64,000 bases of DNA, from positions 215,400,804 through 215,464,803 of the forward strand of contig BTPG01000001.1 of the NCBI GenBank assembly GCA_036245525.1. Reading direction: 5' to 3'. Shown here one piece after another: positions 1-9,142 of this stretch. Within the stretch, counting starts at the first letter, position 1, and the number at the start of each line of letters is the position of its first letter. The stretch is from Semisulcospira habei. Taxonomy: Eukaryota > Mollusca > Gastropoda > Semisulcospiridae. The notes under the pieces are model-generated. The model saw only the letters and a list, made by a program, of their open reading frames with translations, was not told the origin of the DNA and did not search any database. Position numbers and translations under genes: made by a program.

Positions 1-156
1 CAGATAATTTGTAAGCCAAGAAAACAACTTCCTGAACACGTGGGTATGCATGTTATTGATTTTAACCATCAAACAACATAGATATCACACATGAAAGATA
101 AGTCACATTTGGCTGTGCACTGACCAGTCATATAGACTGCCGGTACCTACTTCCAA
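1..156. other. Unassigned sequence at left edge
   Basis: No coding or repeat signature that I recognise. It directly precedes the first readable piece of LINE A and may be a decayed upstream part of that element, but no peptide match is visible. Confidence 0.3.
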
Positions 157-367
157 TATCGCTCCGCCCATTCTACATGCCTAGAGAATTCCACCAACTG
201 TTTTTTTACACTTGTTTATATTCATCCCAAGTCAAATGCAACCAAGGCAATGGAACTCATTTCTGACACTATCGACAAACTGAATTCAATTTCTCCAGAT
301 GCACCTAAATTTATTTTAGGGGATTTTAATCACTGCTTACTAAGTAAGTTTCTTCGCTTATTCTATC
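157..367 (+). pseudogene. LINE A, endonuclease fragment 1
   Basis: Decayed part of the apurinic-type endonuclease of a non-LTR retrotransposon. The frame reads SLRPFYMPREFHQLFF, then after a one-base slip in a T run (near 205) VYIHPKSNATKAMELISDTI and the active-site block FILGDFNHC (about 319-345), where GDFNH is the conserved endonuclease motif. The reading continues to about 366 and is then interrupted by a reverse-strand LINE (D1); it resumes at 1709 with YQYVNCPTW. The family resembles the CR1/Rex-type LINEs common in fish and invertebrates (clade is inference). Non-functional here. Confidence 0.75.
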
Positions 368-1708
368 TATCGATCTATGCTGTAGTCTTGCCGACCATTG
401 GGGCACCACTGATGACTTGGCAACCAGCCACCACCATAAAGTCCATTCTATTCTGTTTTCTGCCATTCAATCTTAGTGTGTCGCTCAGCTTCAGTCCTGT
501 CCACTCTGAGATATTGTCCTCCCATCTTTTTCTGTCTTCCTCTCCTTCGCCCTCCTTGCACAGTGCCTTGCAGGATTGTTTTGGCAAGCCCTGCTGAACG
601 TGTGACATGCCCATACCACTTTAGTTTGCGTTTGTTCACAATGGCTAATAGGTCTTCAAAGGGCCCGATGGCTTGCCTGATTTTGCTTCCCACTTTCTCG
701 TTCGTGATGTGATCTCTGTTTGAAATGCCAAGCAACCTTCGAAAACATCTCATTTCAGTGGCTTGTATCCTCCTTTCGAGTTCTGCTGTGAGGGTCCATG
801 GCTCACAGCCATAAGAACACTGAGATAACTAAGGAGCGCATCAGTCTGATCTTGGACTGGAGCAGAGTGTGATGTTTCTGTCCTTCCATATATGGTCTTC
901 AGTCTTGTCAGCGCTGTTGTTGTCTGCGCAATCCTGGACAGTATTTCTGGTTTTGATCCCTCATCTGTCACAATGGCTCCTATATGAATTTCTTAACTGT
1001 TTCCAGTTTTTGGCCTCCAACCATGATTTCAGTGCCAATGCCACTGGCGTTATTGGTCATCAGTTTGGTCTTCTCTGCGCTGATTTCCATTCCAAACGCA
1101 ATGGCTGTACTGTCCAGATTTACCACCAGCTGAGCTAGCTTCTCCTCTGTTCCTGTAAGGCCATCAATGCCGTCTGCAAAGTGCAAGTTTGTGATTATTC
1201 TGCTTCCAATACTGACAGTTCCTTCATGATCTTTCAGAGCGTCCATCATGTTTCTTTCCAGGAAGATGTTGAAAAGTGTAGGTGAGAGCAACCAGCCTTG
1301 TCTGACTCTGACTGTTGTCCTAAACCAATTTCATATTTTGCCGTTGAAGTAGACTGCGCTAGTGGCCTTGAAGTTGTTGTTTAAAGGTTTTTATTTGATC
1401 AGGTGGCATTGATATTGCACAGCTTCATGGTGGACCAAAGGGCTGCATGCTACACCCTGTCAAACACCTTCTAAAAATCCACAAAGACATGATAGAGCTC
1501 TTGCTGGTGCTGGTGGTACCTCACACATATAACTCTCAGGCTGAAGATCTCCTCAGTTGTGCTGCGCCCTGGTCTGAAGCATGCCTGTTCCTCAGCTATG
1601 ATTTCCTCTGCCGGTGGATTCAGCCTGTTCAGTAGGATCTTTAACATGACTTTGCTTGGGTAGCATATAAGACTGATCGTGCGACAATTCTGGCATTGTT
1701 GAAGTTGC
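364..1708 (-). pseudogene. LINE D1, 5'-truncated reverse transcriptase
   Basis: Reverse-strand LINE remnant inserted into LINE A. Read from the right: QLQQCQNCRTISLI (near 1705-1660), EEQACFRPGRSTTEEIF, the palm block LSPTLFNIFLE (near 1290), FADGIDGLTG (near 1180), FGMEISAEKTKLMT, YLGAIVTDEGS, and a C-terminal KRKLKWYGHVTR block (near 630). The catalytic YADD-type box reads FADG, so the second aspartate is lost, and several frameshifts separate the blocks. Removing it joins LINE A in frame; CTATC occurs at both junctions and may be the target duplication. Same family as the LINE at 60733-62053. Clade not certain (RTE-like features). Confidence 0.8.
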
Positions 1709-1901
1709 CTATCAATACGTGAACTGCCCAACCTGGCTAAACAAAACAATAGACTTGTGTTATGGTTCAATAGCAGGTGTGTACAAGTTGCTGCTGTTGC
1801 CTTGCTTGGGATCAGAGGACAGCAACTGTGTACTTCTTGTTCCAGAGTATAAACCAGTTGAGAGAGTAACTAAGAGCTGTTGTGAAAACAATCAAACAGT
1901 G
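1709..1901 (+). pseudogene. LINE A, endonuclease fragment 2
   Basis: Continues LINE A after D1: YQYVNCPTWLNKTIDLCYGS, then LGSEDSNCVLLVPEYKPV, the end of the endonuclease domain (the usual SDHN motif appears as SEDSN, so the catalytic histidine is gone), and ENNQTV at the right junction. It is cut by the foldback element at 1902; the next piece starts at 3461 with WTAESIACLQGCFDCSNWEM. Confidence 0.78.
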
Positions 1902-2701
1902 AAGAAGTACCCAACGGAGAAAGAAACACGCTTAGAAAAGACGGGTACAACACAATTTATTAATATTTCGGGTAAATACCCTTTGTCAAAATAGACAAAC
2001 AAACAAACAGAGAGATTAGCCGCTACTTATCTTCATTGGCAGAAAGAATGTGGCAACTGAAGGAGGTGACGTAAAAGAAAGAAAAGGAAGAACAAAAGTG
2101 CGGAAAAAGTAAAAATGACGTCAACGAAAAATCGTAAGAGAGAAACTCGGAAAGAACCTGAACACGAGAGACAAGAGTGTGTGCAAGCACGTGCAGGAGC
2201 GAGCGAAAGAAAAGGCGTGTAGATGAGGCCAAAGAAAGAGAGAGAGAGAGAGAGACGGAGAGAGAGAAAGAGAAGGAAAACCAGTTAGGGGAGGTTGGCG
2301 CTGGTTGATATGTACATTTCCCTTGGGGACTTTCTCAGCGCTGGCCGAACATTTAGTTGGATCCCTTGCCCTTCCCTGTCGGGCGCCGGGTCTCCGGCTC
2401 ACGGTTTGATACGCGGTTTTGGGGCGGGGCGATCGTGTGCATCCCTTGGGGATGTACGTGGTCGTCTTGTTGCGTGCCTGTGTGTTTTTCTGTGTGCTGG
2501 TGGGTGCCTGTTGGGTGGGGTTGGTGGCTCTGGCATTTTTTTTTTTTTTTTTCCTCTTTCCTTCTACCTCTCTCCCTCTTTCTCCCCCCCCCCCCCCCCC
2601 TAACCCCTTTACAACTTCTCTCTAGCCCTCTTTTTCTCTTTACGCTTTTTCCTTTTCTCTTATTCCCCTTCCTCCTTCCTCCTTTCCCCCCGCCCCCGCC
2701 C

Positions 2702-2736
<35 letters not shown>

Positions 2737-3042
2737 CCCTATTTTTTGAGTTACCCTTAAAGACGGTTTCACAACTACCTAATCTCCACTTATACCAATA
2801 TTCTCTTACTGAATTTGATTATTTGCTTTGTTTTCATGACTTATTACTTGTTGTGTACCATGCTAAATGCTGGGTTTTTTTTCCCGGGGTCCTCCCGTTT
2901 TTCCCCGAGGTAGTCCTCAACTTGAAGGTGATATAAATTTTGCCTTCGGGTTGGTGTTTAGCAGGCTTTGTGTATTAGACACTCCGCCTACTTCGTGCCC
3001 AAGGGTACTCCCCGTTCGTTTTCCTTCTCTTTCTCTCTCTCC

Positions 3043-3092
<50 letters not shown>

Positions 3093-3460
3093 GGCCTCAT
3101 CTACACGCCTTTTCTTTCACTCGCTCCTGCACGTGCTTGCACACACTCTTGTCTCGCGTTCAGGTTCTTTCCGAGTTTCTCTCTTACGATTTTTCGTTGA
3201 CGTCATTTTTACTTTTTCCGCACTTTTGTTCTTCCTTTTCTTTCTTTTACGTCACCTCCTTCAGTTGCCACATTCTTTCTGCCAATGAAGATAAGTAGCG
3301 GCTAATCTCTCTGTTTGTTTGTTTGTCTATTTTGACAAAGGGTATTTACCCGAAATATTAATAAATTGTGTTGTACCCGTCTTTTCTAAAAGTGTTTCTT
3401 TCTCCGTTGGGTACTTCTTTGCATATTACACGCTTGGCAGTCACCTTTTTGGTCTGGATT
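1902..3460. mobile_element. Foldback-type element with ~390-bp inverted arms
   Basis: The left arm (1902-2290) and right arm (3030-3419) are near-perfect inverted copies: AAGAAGTACCCAACGGAG at the left end, CTCCGTTGGGTACTTCTT at the right. Each arm holds a purine/pyrimidine dinucleotide run. The spacer (2291-3029) is non-coding, with a poly-T run near 2540, a C run near 2585 and (CT)n near 2705. AATCAAACAGTG occurs at 1890-1901 and again at 3461-3472, consistent with a 12-bp target duplication if about 41 bp beyond the right arm belong to the element. No transposase is visible. A partial copy of the outer arm is at 36521-36620. Confidence 0.75.
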
Positions 3461-3856
3461 AATCAAACAGTGGACTGCGGAGAGTATTGCATGTCTACAA
3501 GGGTGCTTTGACTGTAGCAACTGGGAGATGTTTTATGAGAGTTGCAGTGCACTTGATGAACTTACTGATGCTGTTTCCTCATACGTCACATTTTGTGTTG
3601 ACTCTATTATCCCTTTCAAGCAGGTCAAAGTATTTCCAAACAACAAACCATGGATAAACAAAGAACTCAAAGAAGCGATTAACAAAAAGAAAAGAACATT
3701 CTTTCAGGGCTCCGCGGAAGGAAAGAAAGATGTAAACAAAGAGGTGAAATATGCGATGAAAAAGGTGAGGATGGCATTCAAAGGCAAAATTGAGTGGAAA
3801 TTTCATTGTGGAGATCTTCGATCTGCTTGGCAAGGGTTCAAATGCATGAAAGCAGT
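3461..3856 (+). pseudogene. LINE A, linker between endonuclease and RT
   Basis: Resumes LINE A as WTAESIACLQGCFDCSNWEM, then FYESCSALDELTDAVSSYVT and NNKPWINKELKEAINKKKR. The PW(I/F)N..LK block is the usual linker before the reverse transcriptase in this LINE type. It ends at SAWQGFKCMKAVNES and runs without interruption into the 69-bp tandem array, whose first unit is part of the same reading frame. Confidence 0.8.
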
Positions 3857-5035
3857 AAACGAGTCATCAAGAGCTTGTGGTTCTAGAATCCACTTGTTTG
3901 ACATGAATGATGTCAATATTATAGCAAATGAGTCATCAGGAGCTCGTGGTTCTAGAATCCACTTGTCTGACATAAACGATGTCAATATTATAGCAAACGA
4001 GTCATCAGGAGCTCGTGGTTCTAGAATCCACTTGTTTGACATGAATGATGTCAATATTATAGCAAACGAGTCATAAGGAGCTCGTGGTTCTAGAATCCAC
4101 TTGTTTGACATGAATGATGTCAATATTATAGCAAACGAATCGTCAGGAGCTTGTGGTTCTAAAATCCACTTGTTTGACATGAATGATGTCAATATTATAG
4201 CAAACGGGTCATCAGGAGCTCGTGGTTCTAGAATCCACTTGTTTGACATGAAAGATGTCAATATTATAGCAAATGAGTCATCAGGAGCTCGTGGTTCTAG
4301 AATCCACTTGTCTGACATAAACGATGTCAATATTATAGCAAACGAGTCATCAGGAGCTCGTGGTTCTAGAATCCACTTGTTTGACATGAACGATGTCAAT
4401 ATTATAGCAAACGAGTCATCAGGAGCTCGTGGTTCTAGAATCTACTTGTCTGACATAAACGATGTCAATATTATAGCAAACGAGTCATCAGGAGCTCGTG
4501 GTTCTAGAATCCACTTGTTTGACATGAATGATGTCAATATTATAGCAAACGAGTCATCAGGAGCTTGTGGTTCTAGAATCCACTTGTTTGACATGAATGA
4601 TGTCACTATTATAGCAAACGAGTCATCAGGAGCTCGTGGTTCTAGAATCTACTTGTCTGACATAAATGATGTCAATATTATAGCAAATGAGTCATCAGGA
4701 GCTCGTGGTTCTAGAATCTACTTGTCTGACATAAATGATGTCAATATTATAGCAAACGAGTCATCAGGAGCTCGTGGTTCTAGAATCCACTTGTTTGACA
4801 TGAATGATGTCAATATTATAGCAAACAAGTCAACAGGAGCTCGTGGTTCTAGAATCCACTTGTCTGACATGAATGATGTCAATATTATAGCAAACGAGTC
4901 ATCAGGAGCTTGTGGTTCTAGAATCCACTTGTTTGACATGAAAGATGTCAATATTATAGCAAACGAGTCATCAGGAGCTCGTGGTTCTAGAATCCACTTG
5001 TCTGACATAAACGATGTCAATATTATAGCAAACTA
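3857..5035 (+). repeat. 69-bp minisatellite in LINE A ORF, array 1 (~17 units)
   Basis: About 17 tandem units of 69 bp (23 codons). The encoded unit is ESSGARGSRIHLFDMNDVNI + IAN, with variants C/R, F/S, M/I, N/K and H/Y. Because the period is a multiple of three the LINE frame stays open for most of the array; one unit carries TCATAA, a stop near 4074. The flanks (KCMKAVNES before; NDVNIVNEFNTFFTRFE after the second array) show that the ancestral single copy was ordinary LINE A coding sequence. The array is cut at 5036 by LINE B and resumes at 6947. Confidence 0.93.
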
Positions 5036-6946
5036 GTTATAATAATAAAATAATAATAATTACGGTATTTATAATGCGCTTATCTTATAATAATTATAAC
5101 TCTAAGCGCACACTCACAACTCGCGCACGCATGCGCACGCTTTAGACAATGACTCACGTACCACAAACAGTGAAATACATTACGACGGTCAGCTTGGGGT
5201 GGGGAGTGCGGTGATATAGTGCTAAAACTGTTGAAAGAGGTGAGTTTTGAGGGCGGACTGGAAGGAGGAGAGAGAGTGTTTCTGACGGAGAGAGAGTGGG
5301 AGAGTGTTCCAGATGGATGGACCGTAGACGGAGAAGGAGCGGGGACCGAAAGTGTTAAGTTTGGTGCGAGGGATGTGGAGGCAGAGAGGGTCGGAGGCAG
5401 AGCGTAGGGAGCGGGAAGGTGTGTAGGGGTGAAGTAAGTTGGAGAGATAGGCAGGAGCGCAGTTGTTTAGGGATTTGTAGCAGAGAGACAGAACATTGTA
5501 TTGGATGCGTTGGGGGATGGGGAGCCAGTGAAGGAGTTTGAGCAGGGGTGTGATGTGGTCGGATTTTTTCTTTCTGAGGACGAGGCGGGCAGCATTGTTC
5601 TGGACGCGTTGGAGAGTGAAGATGGTGGAGTGAGGGAGACCGGAAAGGAGAGAGTTGCAATAGTCGATGCGAGATAAGATGAGAGAGACAGCAAGTTTGG
5701 TGGCAGCTTTGGTAGTGAGGTATTTTCTGATCTGACTGATGCGGCGAAGGTGGAAATAGCATGCCTGGGTCGTGGCGGAGATGAAGTTGGTCATGGACAG
5801 AGAGGAATCGAGGATGACGCCGAGGTTCTTGGCCGAGTCAGAGAGGGAGATGGGGGTGCTATCGAGTTGAAGGTGGAGAGAGGGAGGGAGCTGGGAGAGT
5901 TTTTGGCGAGTGCCTACCAGCATGGCTTCCGTTTTGTCGTCGTTCAGTTTCAGCTTGTTTGCTGTCATCCAGTTTTTCACGTCTTTGTAGCAGTCAGCCG
6001 TGCGAGTCAGTAGTGACTGAGTGTTGTCGAGTTTGTCTTTGTCTTGCAGTTGTGAGTCGTCAGCGTAGAGGTGGTGGTGTATGCGGTGAGACTGGATGAT
6101 GTTGGACAGAGGAGAGGTGTAGAGTGTGAAAAGGACCGGGCCCAGGACGGATCCTTGTGGAACTCCGCAGGAGAGCGTTACCGGGTTGGAAGAGACGCCG
6201 TTGATGGTGACGGACTGCTGTCTGTCAGAGAGGTAGGAGAGAAACCAGGAGTGAGCAGAGTCAGTGATGCCGAAGGAGTGGTGGAGTCGGTGGAGGAGGA
6301 TAGAGTGGTCTATAGTGTCGAAGGCGGCAGAGAGATCGAGTAGTGTAAGAAGGGAGATGTTGCCAGAGTCAGTGGAGAGAAGCAGCTCGTTTAAGATATG
6401 TAGAAGGGCTGTTTCAGTGCTGTGATGTTTGCGATAGGCAGACTGGAATGGACTGAGGAGGTTGTTGTCGGTGAGATGGAGGTTGAGCTGGTTGAGAACA
6501 ACCTTCTCAAGAAGCTTGGACAGGAAAGAGAGATTGGAGACTGGGCGATAGTTCTTGAGTTCGTTTGGGTCGAGGTTGTGTTTTTTGAGGAGAGGACGGA
6601 CGATGGCGGACTTGAAGATATCGGGGACGGAGCCGTTTTCTAGAGATGCGTTGATGATGTCGGTAATGAAGGGTAGAAGTTTTGGAAGGCCGTCACGGTA
6701 GAGAGAAGCTGGGAGGGGGTCAAGTTCGCAGGTTTTGAAGGGCATGGACTTTATGGTCTTGAGGACTTCATCCTGAGAGACGGTGCGGAAGGACGAGAGG
6801 GGAGTGCCGGAAAAGGTGGGGTCGGGAGGGCAAGGCGGAGGAGGCAGGGTGTCGAGTGTGTCGCGCAGATTTTGGATTTTGTCCGAAAAATAGGTAGAGA
6901 AAGCAGACGGGAGTTCTTCTTTGCTGTGTGTGTTGGGGAGAGGTTA
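5036..6946 (-). mobile_element. LINE B, CR1-like retrotransposon, 5'-truncated
   Basis: Inserted on the reverse strand inside the 69-bp array; array units resume directly at its truncated 5' end (6947). The 3' side (5036-5221) is a short untranslated region ending in a TTATTA-type microsatellite tail, usual for CR1-like LINEs. GTTAT at 5036-5040 and GGTTAT at 6942-6947 may be remnants of a short target duplication (array units read GTCAT here). The open reading frame is undamaged, so the insertion is young relative to the array. Confidence 0.85.
5222..6946 (-). CDS. LINE B reverse transcriptase (partial, intact frame)
   Basis: About 575 codons open from the 5' truncation to a TAG stop at 5222-5224; the first internal ATG is at 6745. 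In order: EELPSAFSTYFSDKIQNLRD before the RT, NYRPVSNLSFLSKLLEK (fingers), LLDLSAAFDTIDHSILLHRL (motif A, catalytic D), CGVPQGSVLGPVLFTLY (motif B), YADDSQL (motif C with both aspartates), KLKLNDDKTEAML and KNLGVILDSSLSM (motifs D/E), then a C-terminal QRVQNNAARLVL and FGPRSFSVYGPSIWNTLP block. Endonuclease and any first ORF are missing. The motif set fits CR1/L2-type LINEs. The protein would copy element RNA into DNA; this copy lacks a promoter and endonuclease, so it should be immobile. Confidence 0.9.
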
Positions 6947-8246
6947 TCAGGAGCTCGTGGTTCTAGAATCCACATGTTTGACATGAATGATGTCAATATT
7001 ATAGCAAACGAGTCATCAAGAGCTCGTGGTTCTAGAATCCACTTGTCTGACATGAATGATGTCAATATTATAGCAAACGAGTCATCAGGAGCTTGTGGTT
7101 CTAGAATCCACTTGTCTGACATGAAAGATGTCAATATTATAGCAAACGAGTCATCAGGAGCTCGTGGTTCTAGAATCCACTTGTCTGACATGAATGATGT
7201 CAATATTATAGCAAATGAGTCATCAGGAGCTCGTGGTTCTAGAATCTACTTGTCTGACATAAACGATGTCAATATTATAGCAAACGAGTCATCAGGAGCT
7301 CGTGGTTCTAGAATCCACTTGTTTGACATGAATGATGTCAATATTATAGCAAACGAGTCATCAGGAGCTCGTGGTTCTATAATCCACTTGTTTGACATGA
7401 ATGATGTCACTATTATAGCAAACGAGTCATCAGGAGCTCGTGGTTCTAGAATCCACTTGTCTGACATAAACGATGTCAATATTATAGCAAATGAGTCATC
7501 AGGAGCTCGTGGTTCTAGAATCTACTTGTCTGACATAAACGATGTCAATATTATAGCAAATGAGTCATCAGGAGCTCGTGGTTCTAGAATCTACTTGTCT
7601 GACATAAACGATGTCAATATTATAGCAAACGAGTCATCAGGAGCTCGTGGTTCTAGAATCCACTTGTTTGACATGAATGATGTCAATATTATAGCAAACG
7701 AGTCATCAGGAGCTCGTGGTTCTAGAATCCACTTGTCTGACATGAATGATGTCAATATTATAGCAAACGAGTCATCAGGAGCTTGTGGTTCTAGAATCCA
7801 CTTGTTTGACATGAAAGATGTCAATATTATAGCAAACGAGTCATCAGGAGCTTGTGGTCCTAGAATCCACTTGTCTGACATAAACGATGTCAATATTATA
7901 GCAAACGAGTCATCAGGAGCTTGTGGTTCTAGAATCCACTTGTCTGACATGAATGATGTCAATATAGGAAACGAGTCATCATGAGCTCGTGGTTCTAGAA
8001 TCCACTTGTCTGACATGAATGATGTCAATATTATAGCAAACGAGTCATCAGGAGCTTGTGGTTCTAGAATCCACTTGTCTGACATGAAAGATGTCAATAT
8101 TATAGCAAACGAGTCATCAGGAGCTCGTGGTTCTAGAATCCACTTGTCTGACATGAATGATGTCAATATTATAGCAAACGAGTCATCAGGAGCTCGTGGT
8201 TCTAGAATCCACTTGTTTGACATGAATGATGTCAATATAGTAAATG
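6947..8246 (+). repeat. 69-bp minisatellite in LINE A ORF, array 2 (~19 units)
   Basis: Continuation of the 69-bp array after LINE B, about 19 units. It keeps the same frame and the same variant positions as array 1. One unit near 7960 has a 3-bp loss (AATATAGGAAAC) that preserves the frame, and a unit near 7980 has TCATGA, a stop. The last unit runs into NDVNIVNEFNTFFTRFE of LINE A. Confidence 0.92.
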
Positions 8247-9142
8247 AGTTTAACACTTTCTTCACCAGGTTTGAGACACATGATTTCTCCTCCGACATTT
8301 CAAGTCTAAAGCAATCACTCAGTCCTGTTGAACAAATTGTCATTAACCATGATGATGTGTTGGGATGTCTGAAGCATACCAACATAAATAAAAGCCCTGA
8401 CCCAGATGGGATTTGTGGCAGAACCCTGCGGTTTTGTGCTGATCAGCTCAGAGGCATCTTCCACCACCTTTTTCAGCTTTCACTGGATTCTTGTGCTATA
8501 CCTCATCTATGGAAATTCCCCACTGTTGTACCCATCCCTAAGATTAAGAAAGAAAAGCCAAAACAACACCGTGACTTTTGGCTGATAGTGCTTACCTCCC
8601 TTGTTATGAAATCTCTAGCTAAAATCATGAAGTCATTTATTCTGTCTGTAGTTGAGCCTCACCTTGACACACTGCAATTTGCCCACAGAGCTGGAAGGGG
8701 TGTGGAGGACGCCAAGCTGTTCGTACTAAATACTCTGTATGAACACCTGGAAAAACCAAATGCTCAAATGCTAAAATTTTCTTTTCAGATTTTTCTTGCA
8801 GATTTTTCATCTGCTTTTCAGACAAACCAGCCTCATGTCCTGGCCACGAGTTTGTTGACTGGTGTGATAGATCATAACGAACTAAATGTTTCTAAGACGA
8901 GGGAGTTGCCTGTTGACTTTAGACAAATTAGTGCTGTCCTGGTGAACACAGTGATTCATGGCCAAGATAGATGTTGAAATAGTTAGCCAGTTTAAAAACC
9001 TTGGTACAGTCTTTGATGAAAAGCTGAGTTGGGATGAAAACACAGACGCAGCGGTGAAAAAATGTAACCAAAGGTTGTACTTCCTCAGGAAGCTAAATAC
9101 CTTTTCTGTTGACAGAACATTTCTGAGGCTCTTTTACAAATC
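8247..9142 (+). pseudogene. LINE A, reverse transcriptase with core deleted
   Basis: Reads NTFFTRFETHDFSS, KSPDPDGICGRTLRFCADQL, IPHLWKFPTVVPIPK, a fingers block with changes (DFWLIVLTSLVMKSLAKIMK), FAHRAGRGVEDAKLFVLN, motif A FLADFSSAFQTNQPHVLA, and then almost immediately NELNVSKTRELPVDFR. Motifs B and C (GxPQG and YADD) are therefore absent: an internal deletion near 8845-8870. After a frameshift near 8955 it continues VEIVSQFKNLGTVFDEKLSW and CNQRLYFLRKLNTFSVDRTF, and is cut by LINE C at 9142. Confidence 0.85.
9129..9142 (+). repeat. Target-site duplication, left copy (LINE C)
   Basis: CTCTTTTACAAATC, identical to 12351-12364. It encodes LFYKS of LINE A, and the host frame resumes exactly after the right copy. 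Confidence 0.95.

Noticed and set aside
2353..3298. Open frames rich in SLSLSL/RERERE around 2.2-3.3 kb
   Set aside because: Product of (CT)n/(GA)n runs in the foldback arms.
5219..6643. + strand open frames rich in E/G/R across 5.2-6.6 kb
   Set aside because: Antisense shadows of the LINE B reverse transcriptase.
3528..7984. Long open frames encoding a 23-residue repeat protein
   Set aside because: They are the tandemly expanded linker of LINE A, flanked by LINE coding sequence and carrying stops; not an independent gene.
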